DNA from: Raoultibacter massiliensis
GTDB taxonomy: Bacteria; Actinomycetota; Coriobacteriia; Coriobacteriales; Eggerthellaceae
Length of the DNA stretch: 64,000 nt
Direction of reading: 5' to 3'
NCBI RefSeq assembly: GCF_900199545.1
Contig: NZ_LT962671.1
Span: forward strand, 1,858,964 to 1,922,963
A program made the position numbers and the translations under genes. This document shows positions 34,055-43,054 of this stretch, one piece after another; positions within the stretch are counted from its first letter, which is position 1, and each line of letters opens with the position of its first letter. The notes under the pieces are model-generated. The model saw nothing but the letters and a program-made list of their open reading frames with translations. It was not told where the DNA came from and ran no database searches.

Positions 34055-35857
34055 ATGGAAGAAAAAGAATACACCCTCACCCGTAAATCGTTTCTGAAAG
34101 GCGCAGCGTTCGCCGGTTTCGCCGCGCTGGCAGGCGGATCGCTCGGCGCATGCGCACCGAACGGATCGGGAAACGCACCCGAGAAAGCAGCGCCTAAAAA
34201 CTCGATCAGCGGAACGTACGTGGGAACCGCCGAGGGGATGGGCGGCGACCTGCGTATGGAAGTTACGCTCGACGAGGGGCGCATCGTCGACGTGCGGCCG
34301 CATCGCAACAACGAGACGCCCGGCTTGACGGATCTGTCGTTTCGGCTCATGCCGCAAGAGATGGTCGCGAACCAGAGCTTCGAGGTCGACAACGTGACGG
34401 GAGCGACCATGACCTCGACGGCCATAAAGAACGCCGTCAAAAACGCTCTCGAAAACGCAGGGGCCGACACGAAGGATTACAACGAAAAGGTCGAGCGCAA
34501 GAAGGATGCCGAAGACGAGACCGTTGAAACCGAGTTCGTCGTGGTCGGCAGCGGCGGCGCCGGGCTGAGCGCTGCGGTTACGCTTGCCCAAAACGGCAAA
34601 CAGGTCGTAATCGTCGAGAAAATGCCGCGTCTCGGAGGCAACACGCTCGTATGCGGCGCGCTCATGAACGCGTGGGACCCCATCCGAACGAAAGGCACCG
34701 AGTACGAAACGAACACCGTGCAGGACTTCATCGATTGGACCTGGGAGGGCGGCAACGAAGCAGGCAAGATGGATCTCATCCAAGCCTTCGCCGAACAATC
34801 GTGGCCTACAACGCAATGGCTCGTCGACGAGATCGGCGTCGTATTCTACAAAGACCTGCAAGGCGCCTGGGGTCACATGCCCGAAGATCCCAACGGACTG
34901 GGCTTCATCTACCCGCTCGTAAAGAAAGTCGAAGAGTTCGCCGTGCCCTGCTTCCTCAATGCCTCGCTCACAGAGATCTCGATGGCAGACGGCCGCGCGG
35001 CGGGCATAGTGGCGGAGAAAGACGGCGGCGGAATCCTTACGGTCAACGCGTCGAAAGGCGTTATCCTCGCCACCGGCGGCCTCGGGCACAACCTGGAAAT
35101 GGTCAAGGAACTCGATCCCCGCTACGAGAACGTCAACCTCTCAACCAATCCCGTCAACGCAACCGGCGAGTGCTTCGCCATCGCCGAGGCGGCGGGGGCG
35201 AACCTCATCAATATGGATTCCATCCAGGCCGTCCACTTCGCCGACCCCGCTTCGGGTCAAGTCGACTGGGATATCGAAAGCGCAAACAGCATCTTCGTAA
35301 ACAAGGAGGGCAAGCGCTTCATGAACGAGGAGATGCCGCGCGACGACTCGGTCGCTGGGCTTTCCCAGCAAACCGACCAGCTGATGTTCACGATCAGCGA
35401 CTCTAGGGATTGGCCCACGATGGACACGGTCACTGGCTTCGGCGTAACCATCGGCGAATGCATCGAACGCGGGAAGGCGTACAAAGCCGATACGCTGGAA
35501 GAATTGGCCGCCATGCTCGAGATAGACCCCGACGGCCTCGTCGCCACCGTGAACGAGTACAACGCCATGGTAGAAGCCGGGGAGGATACGGCGTTTCATC
35601 TGGAAACCATCGGCCGCAGGTCGAAGATCGAGGAAGGTCCGTTCTACTCTTCGAAGTTGACCATCGCCATCCACTACACCAACGGTGGAATCGAAATCGA
35701 CCCGCAAGCGCACGTCCTCGACGCAAGCGGCGCGATCATTCCCGGCCTGTACGCCGCAGGCGAATGCACGGGCGGCGTCATGGGCACGAACCGCATGGGA
35801 GGCAACTCCGTAGCCGACGTCATGATCTTCGGACGCATTGCGGGAATGGCCGAATAA
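34055..35857 (+). CDS. Exported FMN/FAD fumarate-reductase-like flavoprotein (probable lipoprotein)
   Basis: A 600-residue enzyme. It begins with a TAT-like signal (TRKSFLKGAAFAGFAALAG) and a lipobox-like LGAC near residue 33. An FMN-binding domain follows (about 50-125) with the covalent flavin site NVTGATMTS, then an FAD domain (TEFVVVGSGGAGLSAAVTLAQNG). The C-terminal half has the conserved HYTNGG and GTNRMGGN blocks holding the substrate-binding His and Arg of soluble fumarate reductases. It should reduce an unsaturated carboxylate (fumarate, urocanate or another enoate) outside the membrane. There is no haem domain, so electrons must come from a membrane partner not seen here. An ApbE-type flavin transferase is needed and is not in the window. 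Confidence 0.92.
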   Translation: MEEKEYTLTRKSFLKGAAFAGFAALAGGSLGACAPNGSGNAPEKAAPKNSISGTYVGTAEGMGGDLRMEVTLDEGRIVDVRPHRNNETPGLTDLSFRLMPQEMVANQSFEVDNVTGATMTSTAIKNAVKNALENAGADTKDYNEKVERKKDAEDETVETEFVVVGSGGAGLSAAVTLAQNGKQVVIVEKMPRLGGNTLVCGALMNAWDPIRTKGTEYETNTVQDFIDWTWEGGNEAGKMDLIQAFAEQSWPTTQWLVDEIGVVFYKDLQGAWGHMPEDPNGLGFIYPLVKKVEEFAVPCFLNASLTEISMADGRAAGIVAEKDGGGILTVNASKGVILATGGLGHNLEMVKELDPRYENVNLSTNPVNATGECFAIAEAAGANLINMDSIQAVHFADPASGQVDWDIESANSIFVNKEGKRFMNEEMPRDDSVAGLSQQTDQLMFTISDSRDWPTMDTVTGFGVTIGECIERGKAYKADTLEELAAMLEIDPDGLVATVNEYNAMVEAGEDTAFHLETIGRRSKIEEGPFYSSKLTIAIHYTNGGIEIDPQAHVLDASGAIIPGLYAAGECTGGVMGTNRMGGNSVADVMIFGRIAGMAE

Positions 35858-35887
35858 TCACCACCCTGCCGCACGCCTCCCGAACGA

Positions 35888-35915
35888 GAAGGCCGCATCC
35901 CTCGATGCGGCCTTC
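35888..35915 (+). terminator. Hairpin terminator after the flavoprotein gene
   Basis: GAAGGCCGCAT (35888-35898) pairs perfectly with ATGCGGCCTTC (35905-35915), 31 bases after the stop. The U-tract is poor (CATCAC follows). On the minus strand it could also serve the converging regulator gene. Confidence 0.6.
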
Positions 35916-35948
35916 ATCACGCTGCGATGCAAACGAAAAACCCGCGCC

Positions 35949-37238
35949 CTACTGCGCCTCTACATCGATGACCGCATCCGATTTCTTGCGGCGGCGCCAC
36001 CAGCGGGATAGCGAATGCACCGCCCACTCGACTATGGGGATGGTCAGAAACGCGACCCAAGCCGGATGCGGCGCATTGAGTACGAACGCCATCCAGAGGA
36101 ACCACGCCACCACCGCAATCGGATAGACGCCACCGACAAAGTGCGCAATCTTCTTCGATTCGATCGTATGCCCGATCATGTAGTAAACGGGTATGGTGAA
36201 AAACACGAACAAGCCCGTTCCCCACTCGTTCGCCGTGAACCCGATAAGCAGGTAGGCGATGATGACGACGAGCGGAAAGGGGAACTTCATCCAGGCACGC
36301 ACGCGATAATGCTTGCGCACGGGGATGCTCTTCCCCACTTCGCTTCCGTAGCGAGCGCGCGCCTCTTCAAGCGTCTCGAAGTATTCGCCCTTGACCGTGT
36401 ATCCGCTCGGCCTGCCCCAGTGGCCGCCGTGTCCGCCATGTCCGTACTTTTCCTGCGCGTCGCGCCAATCATCGAAATGCTCGCCGTTGATGACGACTCC
36501 ATCGCCCGTCCATGCAACGGTGTTGCCCTCGTCATCGCCTGCAGCGCACCAATCCTCGCCGTGCCGCCCGTTCGAACCCGTCCGGCTTTCACAACCGCTC
36601 TTGCGCCCGCGATTCTGCCCTTCCGTCACATGTACGCCGCCCCAGCCCACATGAACCTCGTCGCCGTCCTTGGAGTCCTTCACATGGACACCGTCGCGCC
36701 ACGATACATGCACGTAGTCATCGCCGTCGAGCACATGGATGCCGTCGAATCCGACGTGCACCTTTTCCGGAGCGCCCTTGCTCGTCCACCCGGCCCGCGC
36801 CCGGCTTTCGCCGTCGGTCGGCACAGCGTCTTCGGCCGAAGCGGCGGCTCCCGAAGCGCCAGCCGCGGGATCGGCTGCGCCCGTCGGCTCCGTTGCGCCC
36901 GAAAACCCAGCGGCGCCCGTTGGCATGCCGGCACCGGCAGCGCTCGAGAACCCCTCAAAGTCCGCAGCGCCCGCAACGGCGCGCTCTGCCGCACGGTCCG
37001 CCTGCTCGAACTCGACATCTTCCTCGATGCTCCCGTCTACGTACAGAAGGTCGTCGAGCGAAACCCCGTACAGCTTCGCGAGGGCAATAAGGTTATCGGT
37101 ATCGGGAGAAGACTCGGATCGCTCCCATTTCGAAACCGCTTGCCGGGAAACCCCGAGCTTTTGCGCCAAGCCTTCTTGGGAAAGCCCCGCTTCCTTACGC
37201 CGTGCCGCGAGGCGCTCCGCGATCTCTACGTTCATCAT
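35949..37238 (-). CDS. XRE-family regulator fused to VHV repeats and a C-terminal membrane domain
   Basis: A 429-residue protein. Residues 5-65 are a Cro/CI helix-turn-helix (RRKEAGLSQEGLAQKLGVSRQ, SKWERSES). Residues 80-150 are Ala/Gly/Pro/Thr-rich and probably unstructured. Residues 155-215 hold imperfect repeats of a V-H-V-x-[FW]-x-G-[IV]-H-V type, a His-rich strand pattern. Further His/Gly stretches (KYGHGGHGGHWGRPSG) precede four or so membrane helices from about residue 330. A DNA-binding head, spacer and membrane tail suggest a membrane-tethered sensor. The His content could bind metal, by inference. It is a single gene; a palindrome upstream may be its operator. Confidence 0.8.
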   Translation of the reverse strand: MMNVEIAERLAARRKEAGLSQEGLAQKLGVSRQAVSKWERSESSPDTDNLIALAKLYGVSLDDLLYVDGSIEEDVEFEQADRAAERAVAGAADFEGFSSAAGAGMPTGAAGFSGATEPTGAADPAAGASGAAASAEDAVPTDGESRARAGWTSKGAPEKVHVGFDGIHVLDGDDYVHVSWRDGVHVKDSKDGDEVHVGWGGVHVTEGQNRGRKSGCESRTGSNGRHGEDWCAAGDDEGNTVAWTGDGVVINGEHFDDWRDAQEKYGHGGHGGHWGRPSGYTVKGEYFETLEEARARYGSEVGKSIPVRKHYRVRAWMKFPFPLVVIIAYLLIGFTANEWGTGLFVFFTIPVYYMIGHTIESKKIAHFVGGVYPIAVVAWFLWMAFVLNAPHPAWVAFLTIPIVEWAVHSLSRWWRRRKKSDAVIDVEAQ

Positions 37239-37308
37239 CGACCCTTTCTTCGGTATTCATTCATCTTACCTTATCCAAGCTTACGGTTGCGGCTTACCCG
37301 ATTCGACC

Positions 37309-37324
37309 AATTCCAGTTGGAATT
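37309..37324. promoter_or_regulatory. Palindrome upstream of the membrane XRE regulator
   Basis: AATTCCA and TGGAATT flank two bases, 71-86 bases before the regulator start on the minus strand. It may be an autoregulatory XRE operator. The remaining 37239-37688 interval holds the divergent promoter region and nothing else I can support. Confidence 0.35.
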
Positions 37325-37688
37325 TTAGGAAACTATTGGTTGCGGAGCCTCTATAAGAACTTGACCAGGTATTTCTTCCAGGTCACTTTCATAATGTCGC
37401 CTGTTTCGCATTTCATCGTAAACGAATTACGCATATCTCGACCCGGTAGCCGCCAATCCCCATCGCCTCCGCGCACCCGAAAAGCGCCGCAGGCGACAGC
37501 TCGATGCCCAACGTCGAACGCCCGGCATCGCGGCGGAGGCGGCACTCCGATCCTGCGCACTTCGCCAAGCCAAGGGCGGCGCCCTCAGATAGAGCTTGCG
37601 TCGAATCGCCCATCGGCCGAATCGGAAACCGAGCGTCCATGCTATGCTTTTACGATGCCCGCTCGAACCTATTCCGAAGGGATCAGCC

Positions 37689-38780
37689 ATGCCAAGCGAT
37701 CAGCCCCACAGCGACCAACCCGATTCGAACGGTACCGCAAAACCAGACCAAAGCCAACAGCCCGATGCGGCGGGAACCACAGCGTCAAGCCGGCCTCCGC
37801 AATCAATCCCGCAGCCACCGCCACCGCAGGTATCGTCGCAGTCCGCCCCTCAAGCCACCGGCCGGCAAGCGCCGCAGCCGCCGGCTCCCGCATACCAGCC
37901 GGCGCAACAGCCCTACCGACAGCAATACGGCCAATCCCCAAACGGACAGCCCTGGCAATCGCCCGGACAGACCCCGAATGCCTACGTTCCGGCGAATTAC
38001 GCCGGCCAGCCCAGCCAACCGCCGCTCCCCGCAACTTCAGCCGTCAAGATGGCATGGGAAGACCTCCGCAGATCCCCAGGCTGGTTTGCACGCATTGCGC
38101 TACTCGGCCTCGTCATGATCGTCCCCATCGTCAACTTCTTCGCGCTCGGATACATGATGCTCTGGGCAAACGATGCCGCCCGCGGCTTGCGCAACCCGCT
38201 TCTTAAAAGCACGTTCGCAAAAGGCTCCTTCACGCTCGGTTTCTACGCTTTCGCAATCTCCCTCGTTGTCGCCATCGTCATGGGAGCCATCGCCTGGATG
38301 CCCGTCATCGGCTGGATATCCTCTTTGGCATTCGTCGTCGTGAGCCCGTTCATGGCGCTCGCCATCACGCGCGTCGCAGTGAGAAACCAAATGGGAGCCG
38401 CGTTCGATCTTCCCGAAATCTGGCGGACGTTCCGAAGCAACGCAGGCGCCGCCCTGGCCTCGTACTGGCTGCCGAGCCTCATTGCAGCAGCCCTTTGCGT
38501 GCTGCCCGTCCTCATCTTCGCATTCGCAGCCGTACTCCTTGTTTTCGCTGCCGAAGCAGGTTCTCACAGCACAACCGATGCCCTGTTGATAGCGATTGGA
38601 CTTATGGGGACAATCGGCTTCGGCGCCGTCATCGGCTATGCAGTCGCCGTTGTGGCCGCCGCAGCCGGCCTCGTCACCTACCGTGCGATGGGGCACCTTG
38701 TCGCCCTGCGCGCGCCCGATTGGGCAAACGTCGACAAGTCATCGACATACGCATATCCCCCAAGCCCGCCTCGTAACTGA
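37689..38780 (+). CDS. Proline/glutamine-rich membrane protein, DUF4013-like
   Basis: A 363-residue protein; GAAGGGA precedes the ATG at 37689. The first 120 residues are a Pro/Gln/Ser-rich cytoplasmic tail (QPPPPQVSSQ, PAYQPAQQPYRQQYGQS). Four to five membrane segments follow from about 130, with WARIALLGLVMIVPIVNFFALGYM-like and EIWRTFRSNAGAALASYWLPS regions resembling DUF4013. Its function is unknown. It stands alone, 71 bases before the aminopeptidase gene. Confidence 0.65.
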   Translation: MPSDQPHSDQPDSNGTAKPDQSQQPDAAGTTASSRPPQSIPQPPPPQVSSQSAPQATGRQAPQPPAPAYQPAQQPYRQQYGQSPNGQPWQSPGQTPNAYVPANYAGQPSQPPLPATSAVKMAWEDLRRSPGWFARIALLGLVMIVPIVNFFALGYMMLWANDAARGLRNPLLKSTFAKGSFTLGFYAFAISLVVAIVMGAIAWMPVIGWISSLAFVVVSPFMALAITRVAVRNQMGAAFDLPEIWRTFRSNAGAALASYWLPSLIAAALCVLPVLIFAFAAVLLVFAAEAGSHSTTDALLIAIGLMGTIGFGAVIGYAVAVVAAAAGLVTYRAMGHLVALRAPDWANVDKSSTYAYPPSPPRN

Positions 38781-38851
38781 AACCCGAATCGGATGCCGCG
38801 AGAAGGCGGCACCGCTCTGAATACCCGCACCAACGAAAGGCAGCGCAACCC

Positions 38852-40102
38852 ATGAGCAACCCCGAACTTCAAACCAACCTCGAAAAATACGCCCGCCTCA
38901 TCATCGATGCCGGATGCAACCTGCAGCCCGGCCAAGAGCTCTTCTTGTCCTCATCAGTCGAAACGGCCGATTTCGCCCGACTCGTCACCCGCATCGCATA
39001 CGAGCGCGGCGCCCGGCACGTTACCGTCAAGTACACCGATGAGAAAATCTCGCGCTTGCACTACGATAACTGCGCACTCGAAGTATTCGAGACCATGCCC
39101 GAATGGGCGGCGCTGTTGAACAACTCGATGGTGCGCGAGGGAGCAGCCATTCTCTCGATCATATCCGACGACCCCGAGGCGATGACGGGGATAGATCCGG
39201 CGAAGGCCGTCGCCAACGCACGTGCCGCGCATGCCGCATGCCGCGAATTCTACGACGCGCTCGACTTCGGCCGCAACGTCTGGTGCATAGCCGGCGCAGC
39301 CGCACCCGCATGGGCGCGCAAGGTGTTTCCCGGCATGACCGATTGCGAAGCCGTCGACAAGCTGTGGGACGCGATCTTCACGACAACGCGCGTCTACGCG
39401 GAAAACCCCCTTGCCGCGTGGGAGGAGCACCGCGCAAGCTTCGCCGCCCGCACCAGACTTTTGAACGACCAGCGATTCGATGCGCTGCACTACGCAAACG
39501 CAGCAGGAACCGATTTCACGGTCGGGCTTACGAAAAAGCACCTTTGGAACGGGGGAGGCGATATCACCGTCGACAAAACGCCGTTTTTCCCCAACATCCC
39601 CACCGAGGAGATCTTCACCACGCCCGATCGCCTGCGTGCCGACGGCACTGTGGTGTCGGCGCTCCCCCTCATCCACAACGGCACGCTCATCGACGGGTTC
39701 AGCATCACGTTCGAGAACGGCGCCGTTATCGACTTCTCGGCCGAGCAAGGATACGAAACCCTTAAATCCATCATCGAGACCGACGAGAACGCACGCCGCC
39801 TCGGCGAAGTCGCGCTTGTCCCCTTCGCATCGCCCATACGAGAAACCGGCATCCTGTTCTTCAACACGCTCTACGACGAGAACGCATCGTGCCACCTTGC
39901 ACTCGGTCAGGGCTTTCCGGATTGCTACGAGGGCGGCACCGAAATGGATTCAGAGGCGCTGCTCGAGGCGGGCGTCAACAAGAGCGCGACGCACGTGGAT
40001 TTCATGATAGGCACCGAGGATCTTCAGATCGAGGGGATCAAGGCCGACGGCGAGGTTGTTTCTGTATTCGAGAAGGGAAACTGGGCGGGCATCTTCGCAT
40101 AG
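38852..40102 (+). CDS. M29-family aminopeptidase
   Basis: A 416-residue metallopeptidase beginning MSNPELQTNLEKYARLIIDAGCNLQPGQ after GAAAGG. Family marks are NIPTEEIFTTPDRLRADGTV, the SAEQGYETL stretch, HLALGQGFP and a C-terminal THVDFMIGTEDL; the Glu, His, Tyr and Asp residues in these blocks form the dinuclear metal site. The length is typical for AmpS/PepS enzymes, which remove N-terminal residues from peptides in the cytoplasm. Confidence 0.93.
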   Translation: MSNPELQTNLEKYARLIIDAGCNLQPGQELFLSSSVETADFARLVTRIAYERGARHVTVKYTDEKISRLHYDNCALEVFETMPEWAALLNNSMVREGAAILSIISDDPEAMTGIDPAKAVANARAAHAACREFYDALDFGRNVWCIAGAAAPAWARKVFPGMTDCEAVDKLWDAIFTTTRVYAENPLAAWEEHRASFAARTRLLNDQRFDALHYANAAGTDFTVGLTKKHLWNGGGDITVDKTPFFPNIPTEEIFTTPDRLRADGTVVSALPLIHNGTLIDGFSITFENGAVIDFSAEQGYETLKSIIETDENARRLGEVALVPFASPIRETGILFFNTLYDENASCHLALGQGFPDCYEGGTEMDSEALLEAGVNKSATHVDFMIGTEDLQIEGIKADGEVVSVFEKGNWAGIFA

Positions 40103-40152
40103 AGCCGCAGCGAGACGCCGACGCAAGCCGGGATGTACGCGGATTCTGCAAG

Positions 40153-40413
40153 CTATTCGGTATTTTCCAACAACGGATCCGCGTCTTCCGACACGGTGAT
40201 GCCTTTGCCGTTCGGAACGTATTCCAGGATGTCTCCCGGCTGGCATTCGAGTGTCTTGCAGATCATCTCGAGCGTTGAGAAACGGATCGCTTTGATTTTC
40301 CCCGTTTTAATACGTGACATGTTGACGTTCGATATGCCGACTTTATCGGAGAGCTCGTTGAGAGATATTTTCCGATCCGCCATAATGCGATCAAGCCTGA
40401 GAATGATTGGCAT
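40153..40413 (-). CDS. Small XRE-family (Cro/CI-like) regulator
   Basis: An 86-residue protein made almost entirely of one helix-turn-helix domain (RKISLNELSDKVGISNVNMSRIKTGKIKAIRFSTL), similar to YozG-type regulators. Those usually precede a DUF2975 membrane gene, which is absent here. Its 3' end faces the aminopeptidase gene. The target is unknown. Confidence 0.85.
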   Translation of the reverse strand: MPIILRLDRIMADRKISLNELSDKVGISNVNMSRIKTGKIKAIRFSTLEMICKTLECQPGDILEYVPNGKGITVSEDADPLLENTE

Positions 40414-40645
40414 GTCTACCTAGCCCGCCTACCGTGTTCTATCCGAAGTTTTTCGATCATATACGCTCACGTCGGTGCTGCATCTGCGCTGCATCGGCAG
40501 AATCCGCGCGTGATTCTAAGGTTTATTCGTTCGAATATCAAGGTATCAGATATGCGAAGCCGCATGCAACACGATACCCTTACAACAAGGATACAAAAGC
40601 GAACATCGAAAACCGTGAAACCATCGAAGCGTTCGCGCGTGCATC

Positions 40646-41899
40646 CTAGCGTCTGCCCTGCATTGCGATAGCCGAATTGAGCATGGAGCCGAAGCCGCTG
40701 AAGAACTCCTTCATCATAACGCAATAGGAATCGGGAGATTTCAAACTTTCATACTCGTACAACGAACGCGCTCGGCATCCACCGCCGCACAGCCGCTCGT
40801 ATTCGCACCCTGCGCAATCTTCGAAATCCTCGGTTCGCAGACTGCGGAAGCCGCGGCCGACTTCGCTTGTCAGCACCCCGTGCAGCGTGTCGGTGAACAG
40901 ATTGCCCATTGCAAGGTCTTTCCGATGGAGCATATGACATGGGTAAACGGTGCCATCCGCCCCCACGCTCACCGTTCTGAACCCCGCGCCGCACGAACCC
41001 TTGACGGTCAGGTTGGCTCCAATCGGCGAATCGGAAACGGGCAACGGACCGCCTTCTCCGAGCGTCAGCATCGACCGCGCGAGCTTCTTCAGCTCCCCTT
41101 CGCCGGGGATGAGCTCCTTGAGTGCCCCGTCGTTGCACGGACACGACAGCAGACTGAACGAGATAGTGGCGCCCAACCGTTCGGCCATGGAAAGATAGCT
41201 GCGCACGTCGTCCACGTTCTTCGCATGGATGGTCGCGATGATGTGGGCGGGGATGCTCGCCGCCTTAACGGCCTCGACTGCGCCGACGAGTTCGGCGTAT
41301 CGCTGCTCGCCCCGGATGTACGCTTTCGAATCAGCCGAGCATCCGTCGAAGGAAATCGACACGCGGTCGACGAAGGGCGCAACGCGCTTGAGCTGATGAG
41401 CGGCGAGGCCGACGCCGTTCGAGAGCACGACCACCTGGGGTACGCCGCATTCTATTTTCGCGAACGCCGCGATGGCGGCAAGATCGTCGCGCAGAAACGG
41501 CTCGCCGCCCGAGATCACGATCTGGCCAATTCCCGCAGATGCGAGCTGGGCTATGGCATGGTTGATCTTCTCGGTCGGCGCGTCTGCAAGCGCGTTGCGA
41601 TCGTCATCGAGCGAGTAGCAACCGACGCACTGCAGATTGCATCGCTGCGTGATGTGAATATACGCCGATTTGAGCGCGTCGTCTTGCTTCTTGTATCCGA
41701 AGAACCCGCCAATGCCCAAATGCTGGAAGAGAGCTTCGTCGACCGCGACGATTTCCGCAGGCGGAACATCTTCGCGCATGAGCCGTTGGCAGATCTCCTT
41801 GCCCTCGGGCGTCAATCCGATAGCATAGCCTGTGTTCATGTTGCCAATCATCGGGATGCCTTCGAAATCGAACAGAACCGCTTGATCGCCGAATCTCAT
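40646..41899 (-). CDS. Radical SAM/SPASM peptide-maturase-like enzyme
   Basis: A 417-residue protein; AAGGGG precedes the ATG at 41899. Residues 1-75 (MRFGDQAVLFDFEGIPMIGNMNTGYAIGL-like) resemble a PqqD/RRE precursor-recognition fold. The radical SAM core has CNLQCVGC (CxxxCxxC) near residue 93, VISGGEPFLRDDL, and a SPASM end with CGAG, CHMLHRKDLAMGNL, CAGCEYERLCGGGC and a last Cys in SYCVMM for auxiliary clusters. Such enzymes usually install crosslinks in ribosomally made peptides. A short divergent gene (42116) encodes a 79-residue membrane peptide; whether it is a substrate is unknown. No peptidase or exporter is adjacent. Confidence 0.88.
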   Translation of the reverse strand: MRFGDQAVLFDFEGIPMIGNMNTGYAIGLTPEGKEICQRLMREDVPPAEIVAVDEALFQHLGIGGFFGYKKQDDALKSAYIHITQRCNLQCVGCYSLDDDRNALADAPTEKINHAIAQLASAGIGQIVISGGEPFLRDDLAAIAAFAKIECGVPQVVVLSNGVGLAAHQLKRVAPFVDRVSISFDGCSADSKAYIRGEQRYAELVGAVEAVKAASIPAHIIATIHAKNVDDVRSYLSMAERLGATISFSLLSCPCNDGALKELIPGEGELKKLARSMLTLGEGGPLPVSDSPIGANLTVKGSCGAGFRTVSVGADGTVYPCHMLHRKDLAMGNLFTDTLHGVLTSEVGRGFRSLRTEDFEDCAGCEYERLCGGGCRARSLYEYESLKSPDSYCVMMKEFFSGFGSMLNSAIAMQGRR

Positions 41900-42115
41900 C
41901 CGAACCCCTTCTCTCGTGCAATGCCCGCGGCGAATCACCGACGGCCTCGTCGTATACATGATGGGTCATACCATTTTGTGATGTTTATCATTATGTACGA
42001 GATAAGTCAAAAAACCTACTGATATTTTTATCGTTTTATGATAAATTCTTAAACCTAATCGTTTGCGTAGCTAGTTGTATACCAGGCAGAGTCAGTACTG
42101 AACGAGGAGCGACCC
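41900..42115. promoter_or_regulatory. AT-rich divergent promoter region
   Basis: These 216 bases are far more AT-rich than the surroundings, especially 41975-42060, and separate the radical SAM gene from the small membrane peptide. TTTATC and GATAAA recur, including the loosely inverted TTTATCGTTTTATGATAAA at 42027-42045. The region probably holds both promoters; no specific boxes can be fixed. Confidence 0.4.
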
Positions 42116-42355
42116 ATGTTCGAGGGTTTCATCATTTCAGATATCTCGGAGGTACTCTTCCCTCTCTGCCACGTACTTGGCTACGTGGCGATTATAGGTT
42201 CGGTATCCGCGATGGTGATCAAACTCGTGCGTTTCAGAACGCAGCAGCCCGATACGGGCGTGCTTGCGGCAACTGAATGCAAGATCACCCTGTTTTGCTG
42301 CACGACGTTCATGCTCATAGGCATAATGATCGTCGTCTTCTTCAACAGCATATAG
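42116..42355 (+). CDS. Small two-helix membrane protein of unknown function
   Basis: A 79-residue protein starting MFEGFIISDISEVLFPLC, with GAGGAG at a good distance before the ATG. Two hydrophobic helices (about residues 12-40 and 56-77) flank a short polar loop (RFRTQQPDTGVLAATECK). It contains four Cys. It is divergent from the radical SAM gene and shares its AT-rich promoter region. No family is recognised. Confidence 0.6.
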   Translation: MFEGFIISDISEVLFPLCHVLGYVAIIGSVSAMVIKLVRFRTQQPDTGVLAATECKITLFCCTTFMLIGIMIVVFFNSI

Positions 42356-42407
42356 GCATTCCCCCGCCCGGGACCCCACCCACTACTTGCAACCGGGCAC
42401 CAGCCAC

Positions 42408-43043
42408 CTACAGCAGACAGGGCACATCGCGGATACCGGCACACGCGAAATCGGGATGTTCCGCCAGCAGCACCGTTTCGGAGAACATACCCCACAGCGC
42501 AGCCGCCGTCTTGCATCCGGCGCCGTTGCCCGCCTGAATATCGTAGGGGCTGTCGCCAACGTACAGGCATTCTTTCGCGTCATGGCCCAAAAGCTCTGCG
42601 CCATGGGAAACGGGACCCGGATGCGGCTTGTGCTCGGGCCAATCATCCGATCCGATCATGCAGTTCAGATAGCCGTCGAGCCCGAACAGCTGCAGTCCCT
42701 GCATGGCCGCATCATGGCGCTTCGAAGTGACGACGCCGAGCGGATACCCCTCGGCGCGCAGCTCGTCGAGCGTTTCTTCGACGCCTCCGAACGGACGCAC
42801 CATGTCATCGTGCTTGACGGCGTTGTATTCGCGATACACGCGGAGCAATTCGTCATGAAGTTCCCTATCGCTCGTGAAATCCCACATCTGCACAGAGAGG
42901 GGCTGGCCGACCTTGGCCATGAGGCGCTCGGGGGGAATATCCTCCCGAAGCACCGTCTTCACCGCATGCTGCATCGATTCGAGAATGAGATCGTGCGTAT
43001 CGAGCAGAGTCCCATCAAGATCGAATAGGATAGCTTTGATCAT
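42408..43043 (-). CDS. HAD-family phosphatase (phosphoglycolate/pyrophosphatase-like)
   Basis: A 211-residue HAD hydrolase. DLDGTLLDT near residue 7 gives the nucleophile and acid/base Asp pair; VVTSKRH holds the motif II Ser (and possibly a Lys), HKPHPGP the motif III Lys, and YVGDSPYDIQAGNGAG the motif IV acids. A helical cap lies between. It may hydrolyse phosphoglycolate, pyrophosphate or a sugar phosphate. ATG at 43043 is chosen; a TTG at 43058 overlapping the proS stop is possible. It ends the rseP-ispG-proS operon. Confidence 0.88.
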   Translation of the reverse strand: MIKAILFDLDGTLLDTHDLILESMQHAVKTVLREDIPPERLMAKVGQPLSVQMWDFTSDRELHDELLRVYREYNAVKHDDMVRPFGGVEETLDELRAEGYPLGVVTSKRHDAAMQGLQLFGLDGYLNCMIGSDDWPEHKPHPGPVSHGAELLGHDAKECLYVGDSPYDIQAGNGAGCKTAAALWGMFSETVLLAEHPDFACAGIRDVPCLL

Positions 43044-43054
43044 CGGAACCGCGA

